A stretch of 34,346 nt of DNA from a virus. Below, piece after piece: positions 16,970 to 25,701 of this stretch. The notes below the pieces were generated by a model. That model made no database searches. It saw only the letters and a list, made by a program, of their open reading frames with translations, and was not told the DNA's origin. Position 1 is the first letter of the stretch. Every line of letters starts with the position of its first letter. The translations under genes were made by a program, and so were the position numbers. The stretch lies in IMG/VR virus record IMGVR_UViG_3300006735_000105, positions 1-34,346 of that record; one strand, given 5' to 3'.

Positions 16970-17479
16970 ATGGCGATACGAAAGAAAACGGTAACAACAG
17001 AAGTTGATACTTCTGAGTTGGATAGATGGATTGCTGGTGCGCTTAAACGAAGTAGAGATCTTAGGCCTCCTTTGAGGCATATGCAAAGAGAGTTGGTTAA
17101 AGCTCATGACAGGCTTTTCCAAACTGATGGTGCGCCTGTTGGTGGTTGGGCGCCTCTCAAGTCTAGTACTTTTGCTGAGAAGCGTTCTCAAGGGTACTCT
17201 GGTGGAACGCTTGTTAGAACTGGGGATTTAGAGAACAGTTTAAGCCAACTAACAAACCCTATGGGAATTAGGGATTTGGGTCCAAAGTCTATGGAGTTTG
17301 GTACTAGAGTTCAGTATGCGCAGTTTCATCAGACTGGGACAAGAAATATGCATGAACGTCAAGTCGTGTATGTGCCTAGAACTTTTGCTAGAGAAACAGG
17401 AGGAAGGGTAGCAAAGCATATAGTAGAGGGAACTGTCCCTACTACAAAAGAAGCTAAGGGGTTGTTTAACGTAATATGA
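16970..17479 (+). CDS. Phage virion morphogenesis protein (Mu gpG / P2 gpS-like tail completion)
   Basis: The 169-residue protein has the family pattern of a basic N-terminal helical region, then GGWAPLKSSTFAEKRSQG, a Leu-Val-Arg-Thr-Gly-Asp-Leu segment, and VQYAQFHQTGTRNMHERQV. That Tyr-Ala-x-x-His-x-x-Gly-Thr element is characteristic of phage virion morphogenesis proteins that complete the neck and join heads to tails. It starts 2 nt after the connector and overlaps the next gene at ATGA, so the three neck genes are tightly coupled. Confidence 0.85.
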   Translation: MAIRKKTVTTEVDTSELDRWIAGALKRSRDLRPPLRHMQRELVKAHDRLFQTDGAPVGGWAPLKSSTFAEKRSQGYSGGTLVRTGDLENSLSQLTNPMGIRDLGPKSMEFGTRVQYAQFHQTGTRNMHERQVVYVPRTFARETGGRVAKHIVEGTVPTTKEAKGLFNVI

Positions 17480-18345
17480 TGTCAGGACCCCGCTTAGCGA
17501 AAAACTATGTTAGTAACTATTTGGCTAATGATCTGCCGCCTAGATTAATAACGTACAGAAATGAGTGGAACTTAAGTTCGTCTCAGTTACCCGATCCCAA
17601 GCTTTACTTAACCTATGAGCCTTTTACTTTGGGAAAGTGGCCTACTGTTATTTCTTTGGTTATGGACACGCAGTCCATGACTAAGCAAGGATATGGGTAT
17701 GACTATGATCCGAACTATCAAGTTAAGTACTCTATGAGATCATATATTTGGGTAAGGGCTACAGGTGAGCAAGTGGTTACTGAACAAAGGGATAATTTAT
17801 CAACTGTTGTCAGGGAAGCTTTATTAGATAATCCCTCGCTTAGAGCATACGATACTACAGTTCCTTGTTATCCAAAAGTTGATGAGGGCACTATGCGAGA
17901 AGAGTTTTCAGAACTAACTTTAGTAAAAGGTGAAAGATTTTTGGCTGGAGCTTTTATTGCTTTTGATTTATCTCTTGAAGAAACAATAGATCATACTGCT
18001 TTGGGTGTTGTCGGTTCTTTTGATCCATCTGTAGGCACTTTAAGCTTACTGCCGAATGCCCCAACCATTCCTCAAGCAGTAGCAGGCAATGCTCAAGTCA
18101 CAATAAATTGGAACAACTCAACGTGGAATGGTGGCGTTTACGAAATAACTAGCTATGTAATTCAAAAAAGCACCGATGGATCTACTTGGACAACTGCTGT
18201 TGCTGATACCGGAGATTTAGATCCAGCACACACGGTGACTGGTTTAACTAATGGTACTCCAATTTATTTTAGAGTAGCTGCTAAAAATGCTTCTGGAACA
18301 GGCGCTTATTCTGTTTCAACTCTTGCGGTTACACCTTCATCCTGA
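17476..18345 (+). CDS. Tail-terminator-like neck protein with C-terminal fibronectin type III domain
   Basis: The 289-residue protein starts at ATG 17476, overlapping the previous stop; ATG 17479 is equally possible. Residues about 1-185 have the size, position and alternating strand character of tail-terminator or tail-completion proteins that follow the gpG/gpS-like gene. Residues about 192-289 form a fibronectin type III domain, with the opening PNAPTIPQAV, the core TINWN, SYVIQKSTDG, the tyrosine-corner region LTNGTPIYFRVAAKNASG, and a closing SVSTLAVTPSS. Phage Fn3 domains are usually surface-exposed and may aid weak carbohydrate binding. The terminator role is inferred from order; the Fn3 call is strong. 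Confidence 0.78.
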   Translation: MMSGPRLAKNYVSNYLANDLPPRLITYRNEWNLSSSQLPDPKLYLTYEPFTLGKWPTVISLVMDTQSMTKQGYGYDYDPNYQVKYSMRSYIWVRATGEQVVTEQRDNLSTVVREALLDNPSLRAYDTTVPCYPKVDEGTMREEFSELTLVKGERFLAGAFIAFDLSLEETIDHTALGVVGSFDPSVGTLSLLPNAPTIPQAVAGNAQVTINWNNSTWNGGVYEITSYVIQKSTDGSTWTTAVADTGDLDPAHTVTGLTNGTPIYFRVAAKNASGTGAYSVSTLAVTPSS

Positions 18346-18351
18346 TAGAAT
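18323..18351 (+). promoter_or_regulatory. Promoter giving a leaderless mRNA for the second giant gene
   Basis: TTGCGG (18323-18328), 17 nt, TAGAAT (18346-18351), then 6 nt to the ATG at 18358. No Shine-Dalgarno is present. The promoter lies within the 3' end of the Fn3 gene. Confidence 0.55.
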
Positions 18352-18357
18352 AATAAT

Positions 18358-21300
18358 ATGGTTAGTGTACGTTGGGGCGGGGTCAGAACAGACCCATACA
18401 ATCCCAATCCTAAGGATGCCGATTTAGATGGCATTGTTCAGGAGGGGACTTTTTTTGAACGCCCTGTAGGAACAAGATTTATAAACGCAATTGGTAGAGA
18501 GTTGCTTTCTGGAACTCCAGGTAGAAATCTGGGTGATATAGAAGGCATGGTTCTCGTTGATGAGAACAATAGGAGTGTTGCATATAATCCTACGTGGCGA
18601 TCTATGCGACTTACGATTGCTCAACGTCAACGTTCAATAGGTCAAATGAATGAGCCTGTTGGTAACATGGGAACTCTTAGTGCGCCTTCTATGGTCAGAC
18701 CAGTTGAGGAACCGCCTGTTGAAACGCCTTCTGCTTTGAGGCCTTTGAATCCTTGGAACATAATAGAAGGTGGCGATAGGATTGACAGTCCAAGATATGG
18801 TGAGGATACTAGACAGCGTGTTTATGGCAGGCTGCAAACTTCTGATGTTGACTTAGAGATTGTTGATAATCCTGATAATGGAAAGTTTCAGATAGTTGGT
18901 TCTTATAGAGATCCTGATGGAGACCCTGAATATTTTTATGATGAATATGAGTTTGATAGCATAGAAGATGCTCAAGAGTGGGGTTTGACATTAAGCGCCA
19001 TTTTGAATAATGACGATGATGATGCAGATGACATAAGAGACGCAGTTGACGAACTCTTGTCGTCTAATATCAAAGATCCCACGGTTGAAGATGTTCCCAG
19101 AAATCCTAGTAGTTTATCCAATGAAGATCTTGATAACACTATTGAAAGGTTGGATGAATTAGTATCTCAGACTAATGATTATACTGCAAGAATGGACTTA
19201 TTAGATAGGCTAGATTTGCACTTGGATGAACGTGAGAAACGTTATAAACGTGTTCGTGAGGGCAGGGCTTCTCGTGATACTACGGATAGAAGCGTAATAG
19301 ATATAACTCCAGAGAGTATACGTGAAGATGTTGGTGCTCATGATTGGAAGCAAACTAGAACAGATAGAGATTCAAAAAAGTCTGAGCTGGTTGAGGAAGT
19401 CGTTGAAAGGTTTTGGGGTGATGAAGAAAGCGATCCTTGGGATCTTACTGCTGCACTTGAAGACTTTTATAGAGAGAGTTTAGATGGGGCTAGTGAGGAA
19501 GAAATACAACAAGCGATAGATTTTTCTAAGGGAAAGATAGCAAGTGGTGAGATTGAGCCTAGTGAAATATTTAGCACTTTGTTAACTGAAGAGCAAAGAG
19601 AAGAACATATAAGGGATGCTTTTCTTATCGGTAAGCGTATTGACTTGGGAGAAAAAGTTGCTTCTGATGGTAAAAGCTATAGGATCGTTGCCACTCCTGA
19701 ACTTGAACCCCAGAGAATAGATGAAGATTTTGTTCAGGTTTCTGGAAGATTCAACTATGAGGTGTATGATGAAAAAGGTAATTTAGTTGGACAGTACACT
19801 CCTCCTGTTTTTGGTACACACACAGATTCTGGATTCCATAGAGAGATTGACCTAAGTCCTGTCGTGGATGATGATGGTGTTGCTAGGCCAAGCATTTTCA
19901 ATGTAGAGTTAGGCGCTAGCTCAACAATCAATTTTACTAATTCTGATGGTGAGTCTGTAAGCATTAACACTAAAGGCATGGGTTTAGCTGACATTTTTAA
20001 CGCTAACGCCTTTATGTTTATGGAAGCTATGGGAGTTAGAAGAGCTAAAACTACTGCTTCTTCTGATGGTGTTGTCGTATGGCCTCGTAAAGGTTATGTT
20101 GCGCAGGAAGACTCAGAGCAAGTTTTTGAAACCTTGGAGAGAATGACCGATCTTTTAAACGCTTATGATGAGTTTAAAGCTGGTATTGTTGGCGGTAATT
20201 TTAATAGTAGTTTTAGAATTATGGCTGCTGCGATTGTTGGAGATGATGAGCGTGCTGAAAGACTTAGGGGCATGCTTAAAGATTTTAATATTGAAAAGGT
20301 AAAAACGTATAAAGTTGGCGAGTTTGATAATATAATTGATTGGGACAGGTATAACGAAGACAATGGTGTTTCTTTTGCGGATGTGCCACAGTTGGGCGAT
20401 TTTATTCTGGCGCTTGAGAATCCTGATGGTTCAAGAAACTCTTTAATGTATGCGGCAGTCCACGATAGTTTGGTTAATTACAAAAAGGGCAAGTATGATG
20501 ATGTTATCCAAGATGCTATAGATGGTATTGAGGATGAAGGTTTGCGTACTTCTGTAGAAAATGTTTTGGATGGTGCTACTGTAAATGATTTAGTTAATTT
20601 TGGAACTCTGTTTTATGACGGTGTTATGGATTTAACTCCGTTTAAGGCTAAGAGGCCTAGTGATAGAGAGGGCCGTGCTTCTATAGCTGGCTTTGATGAA
20701 AATGATACTACTTTGAGAGGTATTGTTCAAACTGCTCAACGCTTAGGTAAATTAGTTGATTTGTCTAAATTTAGAGAAAAATTTGGTGAAAGAAGACGTA
20801 AAAAGGCTGGGAAAGGTCAGAGCCTTGGCTCTAGAGTTAAAGTTATTCCTGAAGGCTTTTCTGAGGAAGAACAGAGTGGCATTGCTGAGGCTTTTGATAC
20901 TTTAGATTCTGTGTTGGAGCTCCCTGAAAGTATGCGAGATATTGAGATACAGGTCGTTGGTCGTGGCTCTGCGATAGAAAGAGACATTCTTTTGACTTTG
21001 CCAATATATGATTCTAATTTAAATCAATACACTCGTGAAGAAAAAATGAGATTACCTGATGAAGAGTTAGCTGCTGGCTTTGATAGGTATGTATTTGAAT
21101 TTGCAGGGGCGAACGCCATGTTCATTCCCCCATATAACGAAGGCGAAAAAGGCATACTTGTTATGAGACCCATGTCTATGAGGGGCGGCTCTGCTCAAGA
21201 ACAATTTATTGAAAGCTATGTTGGTGATGTAGTTCTTCCAGATGGAAGATCTACATCTGGATTATACATTGGTGACATTTTACATGAAATGGTTCACGCT

Positions 21301-24300
21301 ATTGATGGTAGCGACAAAGACATTAAAGATATTGATGGGAGGCGTGATTACGGTGAGACTACTGTTATGGCCTTGGCAGAAACATTACTTTCCATGGAAA
21401 ATTTACCTCCTAAACTTAAAGAAGAACTTACAACCAACCCATCGGACTTAGCTTACAAAATTAGCACTAATCCTGGTGCCGTAGTGGACATAGCAAGGCT
21501 TTATCTTCCTGCTGAAGAGTTTAAAAAAATACAAGCTAGAGATAACCGCCTAAGGCAATGGGAAAGACGAGCAGGGCGAGAGCTTCCAGCAAGTGCAGGT
21601 GATCCATCACTATACCTTTCAGCAATTTTCAAAAAGAGACTTAATGATCAAAACGTTTCTTTAGATCCTAAGACTAGAGCTTTCATGGAGTTTTACACTA
21701 GGGCTAGCGAAACAGGTTCTTTCAAAGATTTAGTAGCTTTAGCAAATCCTTTTGATAAAGAAGGGAACTTAACAAACGGTCAAGCTGGTTACCTTGCTAG
21801 CCCACACGAAATACTTGCTAGAGGAGGCGCCCAGTACATTGCCCTAAAAGCTTTAGAAAAAACTGGTGTTGATCCCAGAAACTACGAATCATTTGAAAGA
21901 GACCTTAAACAGTTATACTCATTAGCTGCTAAAATGAAAGCAGGAAACCTAAGTCCTGAAGAAAGAGCTGTTTACGATAGATTAGTTCAGAAAGTACAGC
22001 AAGACTGGAATGATGCCTTTGACGAGCTAGACGACACCCAAATGAACTCACTAACCACGTATCTTTCGCTTTCTGCCAAAAAAGATCAATTCTCAATGTT
22101 AGAGATGAGAGACTTAACGCCGTTCCTTGACGAACTCATGTTAAATGTTGGTGCGCTACCTGAGGAAGATGACTTGCCAAGCCGTGACGTTACTCCAAGT
22201 GCTCCGCCTACTAGACCGCCAGAAGCGCCTCCAAGCGGAAGCATACCATTAAGACCATCTTTCCCTTCTCTTACTTATAGTGAAGACGACTACCGAAAAA
22301 TGCCTATTGATGAGTTAATGAAATACACTACATCAACTAGTGCAGTTCCTTTAGGACCTAACCGTTTTGATGAGAATGCTCTTTCTGTTTTAGAAGAAAG
22401 AGTTAAAGAACTTAGTGATGAGGAAATAAGAAGAATGTATCGTCCTCAAGATGGTAGAATTATTGGCGTATACAATGTTGGGCAAGACGTTATTAATGCT
22501 GAATTTTCTAAGAGGGGTCTGCTTAGGTTATCTGCTGAAGAGCAAAGAGAAGTCCTTATGGAAAACTTGTCTAAAAGACAGGGAGGTAGACCAGGTAGGG
22601 CGAGCAAAGAGTATCAAGAGTCTTTATTAGATATGGAACAGGGATGGTTAGCTACTGGAGATGATTTGGTCTCTGAAAGACTTAAAGAAGCTGGAAGGTT
22701 GCTTGATTCTGGAGAAATTTCAGATGAGGAGTTTTACGAGATATCCCAAGAGTTAAACGAAGAAGCTTTAGATGCTAGACTTTCTGATTTTGGTGATGTT
22801 TACGGAGATGGTGCTGCTAGTTTGATAAAAGATTGGGTACGTGACTCTTATTCAACTGGATTTGGAGGAGGGGAAGAAGATGATACAATGGCAGTGCGTG
22901 ATTTACAAGCTGCTATAAATGATTTCCCTGAGAAAGATCTTTTATGGCGTGGCATTGTTTTAGATCCTGAGACTAGAGAGCGAATGTTAGAGTCTAAAAA
23001 AATTAGGATGCCTATAGGAGCAACTGCTGACAATGATAGAACCCCACTTGAATATGGTGGCACTGGTGAGAATGGTGTTCTTTTGAGGATTGAAGGGGCT
23101 AATGCTTTACCGATTAACAAATTTTCTCCTATAGGCTCTGATGACGAGTGGCTTGTTACTGGAGATTTTGAAATTGTTTCTGAGGGTAAACATACTGTAA
23201 CAGGAGGCCAATTCCCTGAAGAGGTTAACATGTGGGTTGTCAGACCAATCAGAGACGGTGACTCAAGAATTGGTAGGGCTTCAGCTCGCTTGGAAGGTGG
23301 GCCTCCTCCTGCTGCTGACGAACCAGCCATTGTGCCTCCTCCGCAACGGCTACCTTTTGATGCAAGCCTAAACAGACGAGCTCTTGAAATAGATATGACT
23401 CTAACTCCAGAGTTACGAGAGCAGTGGGATGCTGAAAGGCAACGCCTCATTGATTTAGATATAGATCCTGAAATGCGTGAACGGCGTATGGATCAATTGT
23501 TTGAAGAACTGGTAAGAGACAACCCAGATCTTGTGAGAACACCTCCGCCTGGGGCTAGACCTTTAGGTGGCGACCCTGATCCGTTGGAAGGAACGTTTGC
23601 GTATAATGAACGTTTGGGCTTACCACCTCCTAATGTTAGAGAGGGCCGTGCTTCTAGATGGGATATGTTTGAGGGCGGTAGTAGAGTGGAAGATCCTGTG
23701 TACTCTACTGACGATAATCAAAAAGTATTTGGTAAGTTGCAAACTGAAGTTGTTGATTTGGAAATTTTAAACAATCCTGATGGTGAAGGGTTTGTTGTTG
23801 CTGGTCAGTATTTGGATTTTGATGATGAAGCAAATGATTTAGACTTTAGTGGCTTTTATGAGTTTGATTCAATTGAAGCTGCTGAAGATTGGGCGAATGG
23901 CCTTGAGGCGGTTCTTCAAGAATCTATTGATGGCTATGATGATTTTGAAGATTATGAAGATAGGTTAGATAGGGTTTTAGGTAATGAAATATATACGGGT
24001 GCTGGTACTTTTTCTGAGAGAGTCAGAGAAGGTAGGGCGTCAACGCCTACTCCTGAAAGAGCTAGAGAAGGTAGGGCATCAAAACCAGAAACAGGCAGTC
24101 AGGCATTAGCAAAAGTTTTTGCTGATCGTTGGAGAAAGATTGCCGAACAGAGAGGCATGGTTAGCGAAAAATCTAGTGAAAAATTAAAAACTATGCTTCC
24201 TGAAAGCAATGAGGGAACCGCTAAATTTATTGAGATTGAACACGAGCAAAATCCTGTTTTTAGTAAAGCAATGAAAAACACTTTAGATACCATGTTTCTT

Positions 24301-25701
24301 AAAATGTTGTTAAACCCTCAGTATGCAAAAATTACTGATGATTCTAAACGGGAAAAGTATATTGATGAAAATTATAGTGTTGTGTCATATAATCACGATC
24401 TTCAAGAGCTTAGAGGAAAGCTTAAAGAAGGTGGATCTTTAGAAACAAATTTTGTATCAAACCTTAATGAAGATCAGAAAAAACTTTTAAGAAAGTTGAC
24501 AAGTAGTAGAATGGCCGGAAGACCTGATGCCGACCCTGAAGCTTTAACTGATGAAGAAGCTAAAGTTTTTTATGCGGGTATGGCTCAAGATGCGTGGGCG
24601 GGAACGTCTCAACAATTTGATTTACAACTTGCTGCCGCTCTTGAATCAGGAATGTCTGATGAGGATATTATTCAATCTGTTTTCTGGCAAGATTTTAGTA
24701 AAGCTGAAGTGTACGTAGCAACAGGCGACGGTAAAAATCCAGATGCACAAACAAATCTTTCAAATAAAGAAATAGGTCAACTTGTTTTAGATGCTGTAAG
24801 ATCAGATAAAATGGTTGTAGTTCAGGGCGAAGAGGAAGGTAAGATTAAATCCGTAGTCATTGATCCTAATTCTATACCAAAGGCAGGATCAGCCCTATTA
24901 CCACAAATTTCTTTTTATGATGAAAACGATAAGTTACTTATAGATACTCAACTTTTTGGTCAAGGAGTAAACACTTTTACGTTTGATAAAGACACTCTTG
25001 CCATTCATCAAGGTTTTTTGAAAGCCAGAAGAGAACAAACTATAAAAAATCTTAAAGAGGCTGGAATTACTCATGTGACTTTATACAGGGGAATGGGCGA
25101 CTCTGCAGGCGTGTTTGAAGACGGATACGACAAGGGAGAGCTTGCTCCGTTGTCTTCTTGGAGTTATCGTTTAGGAACAGCGACTCAGTTTTCTAGTGGA
25201 GAACCAAATAAAACTGCCGTTATTTTAGAAGCAGCAATTCCGATTGAAGCTATAGCTGGTACATCATTTGATGGTTTTGGTTGCTGGACAGAAGAAGAAG
25301 TTATTGTTGCTGCTGGTAAGCTTGATCCTGAACTGGTAGGAATTAAGAGTTTTAGTTTGACTGCAGAAGGAGCTTGGAAGGATGGTGATGATATTGATTT
25401 ACGTGGTCAAAATCACTCTAAGAATCTTGCTCTTGTTGAAATTGTAGGAAGGTTATTTAGAGAAGCCGTGTCTGATCCAGACTATCTTAGTTCTGAATAT
25501 GAAATAACACAATTGGCTAATAGTGTTGCGGCGAAATATGGTTTACAAGGTGATGCAAATGAAATTTTAAGATATTCACCTGAACTTAGAGAAAAAGTAA
25601 GGAAAATATTATCTAATATTAGCGAAGGGTTTGTTGAAGATAGTCTTGATATAGCAGGGCTACAAACCTCACCTCAAGGTTTTGATACATCAGAAAGTTG
25701 A
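18358..25701 (+). CDS. Giant polyvalent protein: GNAT-like, HExxH zincin and two ADP-ribosyltransferase domains joined by REGRAS motifs
   Basis: 2447 residues. Visible parts: residues 1-45 with NPKDADLDGIVQEGT, a DxDxDG calcium-loop-like motif; a domain at 133-220 that recurs at 1768-1862; a GNAT-like stretch at about 450-585 (GMG at 540-542, WPRKGY at 575-580); a zincin at about 825-1165 with HEMVH at 976-980 and a likely third ligand Glu1151 in SPHEILAR (Glu1008 is the alternative); a Pro-rich linker near 1280-1305; a first ART-like domain at about 1440-1620 (Arg1531 in LWRG, Glu1597 in DDEW); and a C-terminal ART at about 2235-2340 (Arg2244, Ser2267-x-Ser2269, Glu2312-x-Glu2314). REGRAS-type motifs stand at 300, 770, 1411, 1637, 1761, 1890 and 1903. 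'Polyvalent proteins' of phages carry such mixed effectors, probably delivered with DNA and acting on host targets. The gene lies among neck and tail genes, consistent with a virion component. Targets are unknown. Confidence 0.9.
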   Translation: MVSVRWGGVRTDPYNPNPKDADLDGIVQEGTFFERPVGTRFINAIGRELLSGTPGRNLGDIEGMVLVDENNRSVAYNPTWRSMRLTIAQRQRSIGQMNEPVGNMGTLSAPSMVRPVEEPPVETPSALRPLNPWNIIEGGDRIDSPRYGEDTRQRVYGRLQTSDVDLEIVDNPDNGKFQIVGSYRDPDGDPEYFYDEYEFDSIEDAQEWGLTLSAILNNDDDDADDIRDAVDELLSSNIKDPTVEDVPRNPSSLSNEDLDNTIERLDELVSQTNDYTARMDLLDRLDLHLDEREKRYKRVREGRASRDTTDRSVIDITPESIREDVGAHDWKQTRTDRDSKKSELVEEVVERFWGDEESDPWDLTAALEDFYRESLDGASEEEIQQAIDFSKGKIASGEIEPSEIFSTLLTEEQREEHIRDAFLIGKRIDLGEKVASDGKSYRIVATPELEPQRIDEDFVQVSGRFNYEVYDEKGNLVGQYTPPVFGTHTDSGFHREIDLSPVVDDDGVARPSIFNVELGASSTINFTNSDGESVSINTKGMGLADIFNANAFMFMEAMGVRRAKTTASSDGVVVWPRKGYVAQEDSEQVFETLERMTDLLNAYDEFKAGIVGGNFNSSFRIMAAAIVGDDERAERLRGMLKDFNIEKVKTYKVGEFDNIIDWDRYNEDNGVSFADVPQLGDFILALENPDGSRNSLMYAAVHDSLVNYKKGKYDDVIQDAIDGIEDEGLRTSVENVLDGATVNDLVNFGTLFYDGVMDLTPFKAKRPSDREGRASIAGFDENDTTLRGIVQTAQRLGKLVDLSKFREKFGERRRKKAGKGQSLGSRVKVIPEGFSEEEQSGIAEAFDTLDSVLELPESMRDIEIQVVGRGSAIERDILLTLPIYDSNLNQYTREEKMRLPDEELAAGFDRYVFEFAGANAMFIPPYNEGEKGILVMRPMSMRGGSAQEQFIESYVGDVVLPDGRSTSGLYIGDILHEMVHAIDGSDKDIKDIDGRRDYGETTVMALAETLLSMENLPPKLKEELTTNPSDLAYKISTNPGAVVDIARLYLPAEEFKKIQARDNRLRQWERRAGRELPASAGDPSLYLSAIFKKRLNDQNVSLDPKTRAFMEFYTRASETGSFKDLVALANPFDKEGNLTNGQAGYLASPHEILARGGAQYIALKALEKTGVDPRNYESFERDLKQLYSLAAKMKAGNLSPEERAVYDRLVQKVQQDWNDAFDELDDTQMNSLTTYLSLSAKKDQFSMLEMRDLTPFLDELMLNVGALPEEDDLPSRDVTPSAPPTRPPEAPPSGSIPLRPSFPSLTYSEDDYRKMPIDELMKYTTSTSAVPLGPNRFDENALSVLEERVKELSDEEIRRMYRPQDGRIIGVYNVGQDVINAEFSKRGLLRLSAEEQREVLMENLSKRQGGRPGRASKEYQESLLDMEQGWLATGDDLVSERLKEAGRLLDSGEISDEEFYEISQELNEEALDARLSDFGDVYGDGAASLIKDWVRDSYSTGFGGGEEDDTMAVRDLQAAINDFPEKDLLWRGIVLDPETRERMLESKKIRMPIGATADNDRTPLEYGGTGENGVLLRIEGANALPINKFSPIGSDDEWLVTGDFEIVSEGKHTVTGGQFPEEVNMWVVRPIRDGDSRIGRASARLEGGPPPAADEPAIVPPPQRLPFDASLNRRALEIDMTLTPELREQWDAERQRLIDLDIDPEMRERRMDQLFEELVRDNPDLVRTPPPGARPLGGDPDPLEGTFAYNERLGLPPPNVREGRASRWDMFEGGSRVEDPVYSTDDNQKVFGKLQTEVVDLEILNNPDGEGFVVAGQYLDFDDEANDLDFSGFYEFDSIEAAEDWANGLEAVLQESIDGYDDFEDYEDRLDRVLGNEIYTGAGTFSERVREGRASTPTPERAREGRASKPETGSQALAKVFADRWRKIAEQRGMVSEKSSEKLKTMLPESNEGTAKFIEIEHEQNPVFSKAMKNTLDTMFLKMLLNPQYAKITDDSKREKYIDENYSVVSYNHDLQELRGKLKEGGSLETNFVSNLNEDQKKLLRKLTSSRMAGRPDADPEALTDEEAKVFYAGMAQDAWAGTSQQFDLQLAAALESGMSDEDIIQSVFWQDFSKAEVYVATGDGKNPDAQTNLSNKEIGQLVLDAVRSDKMVVVQGEEEGKIKSVVIDPNSIPKAGSALLPQISFYDENDKLLIDTQLFGQGVNTFTFDKDTLAIHQGFLKARREQTIKNLKEAGITHVTLYRGMGDSAGVFEDGYDKGELAPLSSWSYRLGTATQFSSGEPNKTAVILEAAIPIEAIAGTSFDGFGCWTEEEVIVAAGKLDPELVGIKSFSLTAEGAWKDGDDIDLRGQNHSKNLALVEIVGRLFREAVSDPDYLSSEYEITQLANSVAAKYGLQGDANEILRYSPELREKVRKILSNISEGFVEDSLDIAGLQTSPQGFDTSES
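18754..19017 (+). repeat. Duplicated domain, copy A, in the second giant protein
   Basis: Residues about 133-220 begin WNIIEGGDRI and include VYGRLQTSDVDLEI, then NPDNGKF and YEFDSIEDAQEW. They match copy B at 23659-23940 along the whole length. Function unknown; the predicted strand-rich core with a closing helix suggests a small globular domain. Confidence 0.85.
19255..24081 (+). repeat. Dispersed REGRAS peptide motifs in the second giant gene
   Basis: Copies start at 19255, 20665, 22588 (RPGRAS), 23266 (RIGRAS), 23638, 24025 and 24064. They separate copy A, the GNAT-like region, the zincin, the first ART, a Pro-rich linker, copy B and the C-terminal ART block. Codons differ among copies (for example gagggccgtgcttct against gaaggtagggcatca). 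Confidence 0.9.
23659..23940 (+). repeat. Duplicated domain, copy B, in the second giant protein
   Basis: Residues about 1768-1862 begin WDMFEGGSRV directly after a REGRAS and include VFGKLQTEVVDLEI, then NPDGEGF and YEFDSIEAAEDW, paralleling copy A. It is bounded by REGRAS motifs on both sides. Confidence 0.85.

Noticed and set aside
22848-23450. A 200-codon open frame on the minus strand
   Set aside because: It lies wholly inside the second giant gene opposite the ART-like domain, has no ribosome site or recognisable product, and its openness follows from the bias of the + strand codons. Other minus-strand frames (for example 1542-1841, 8153-8527, 9671-10099) fail for the same reason.
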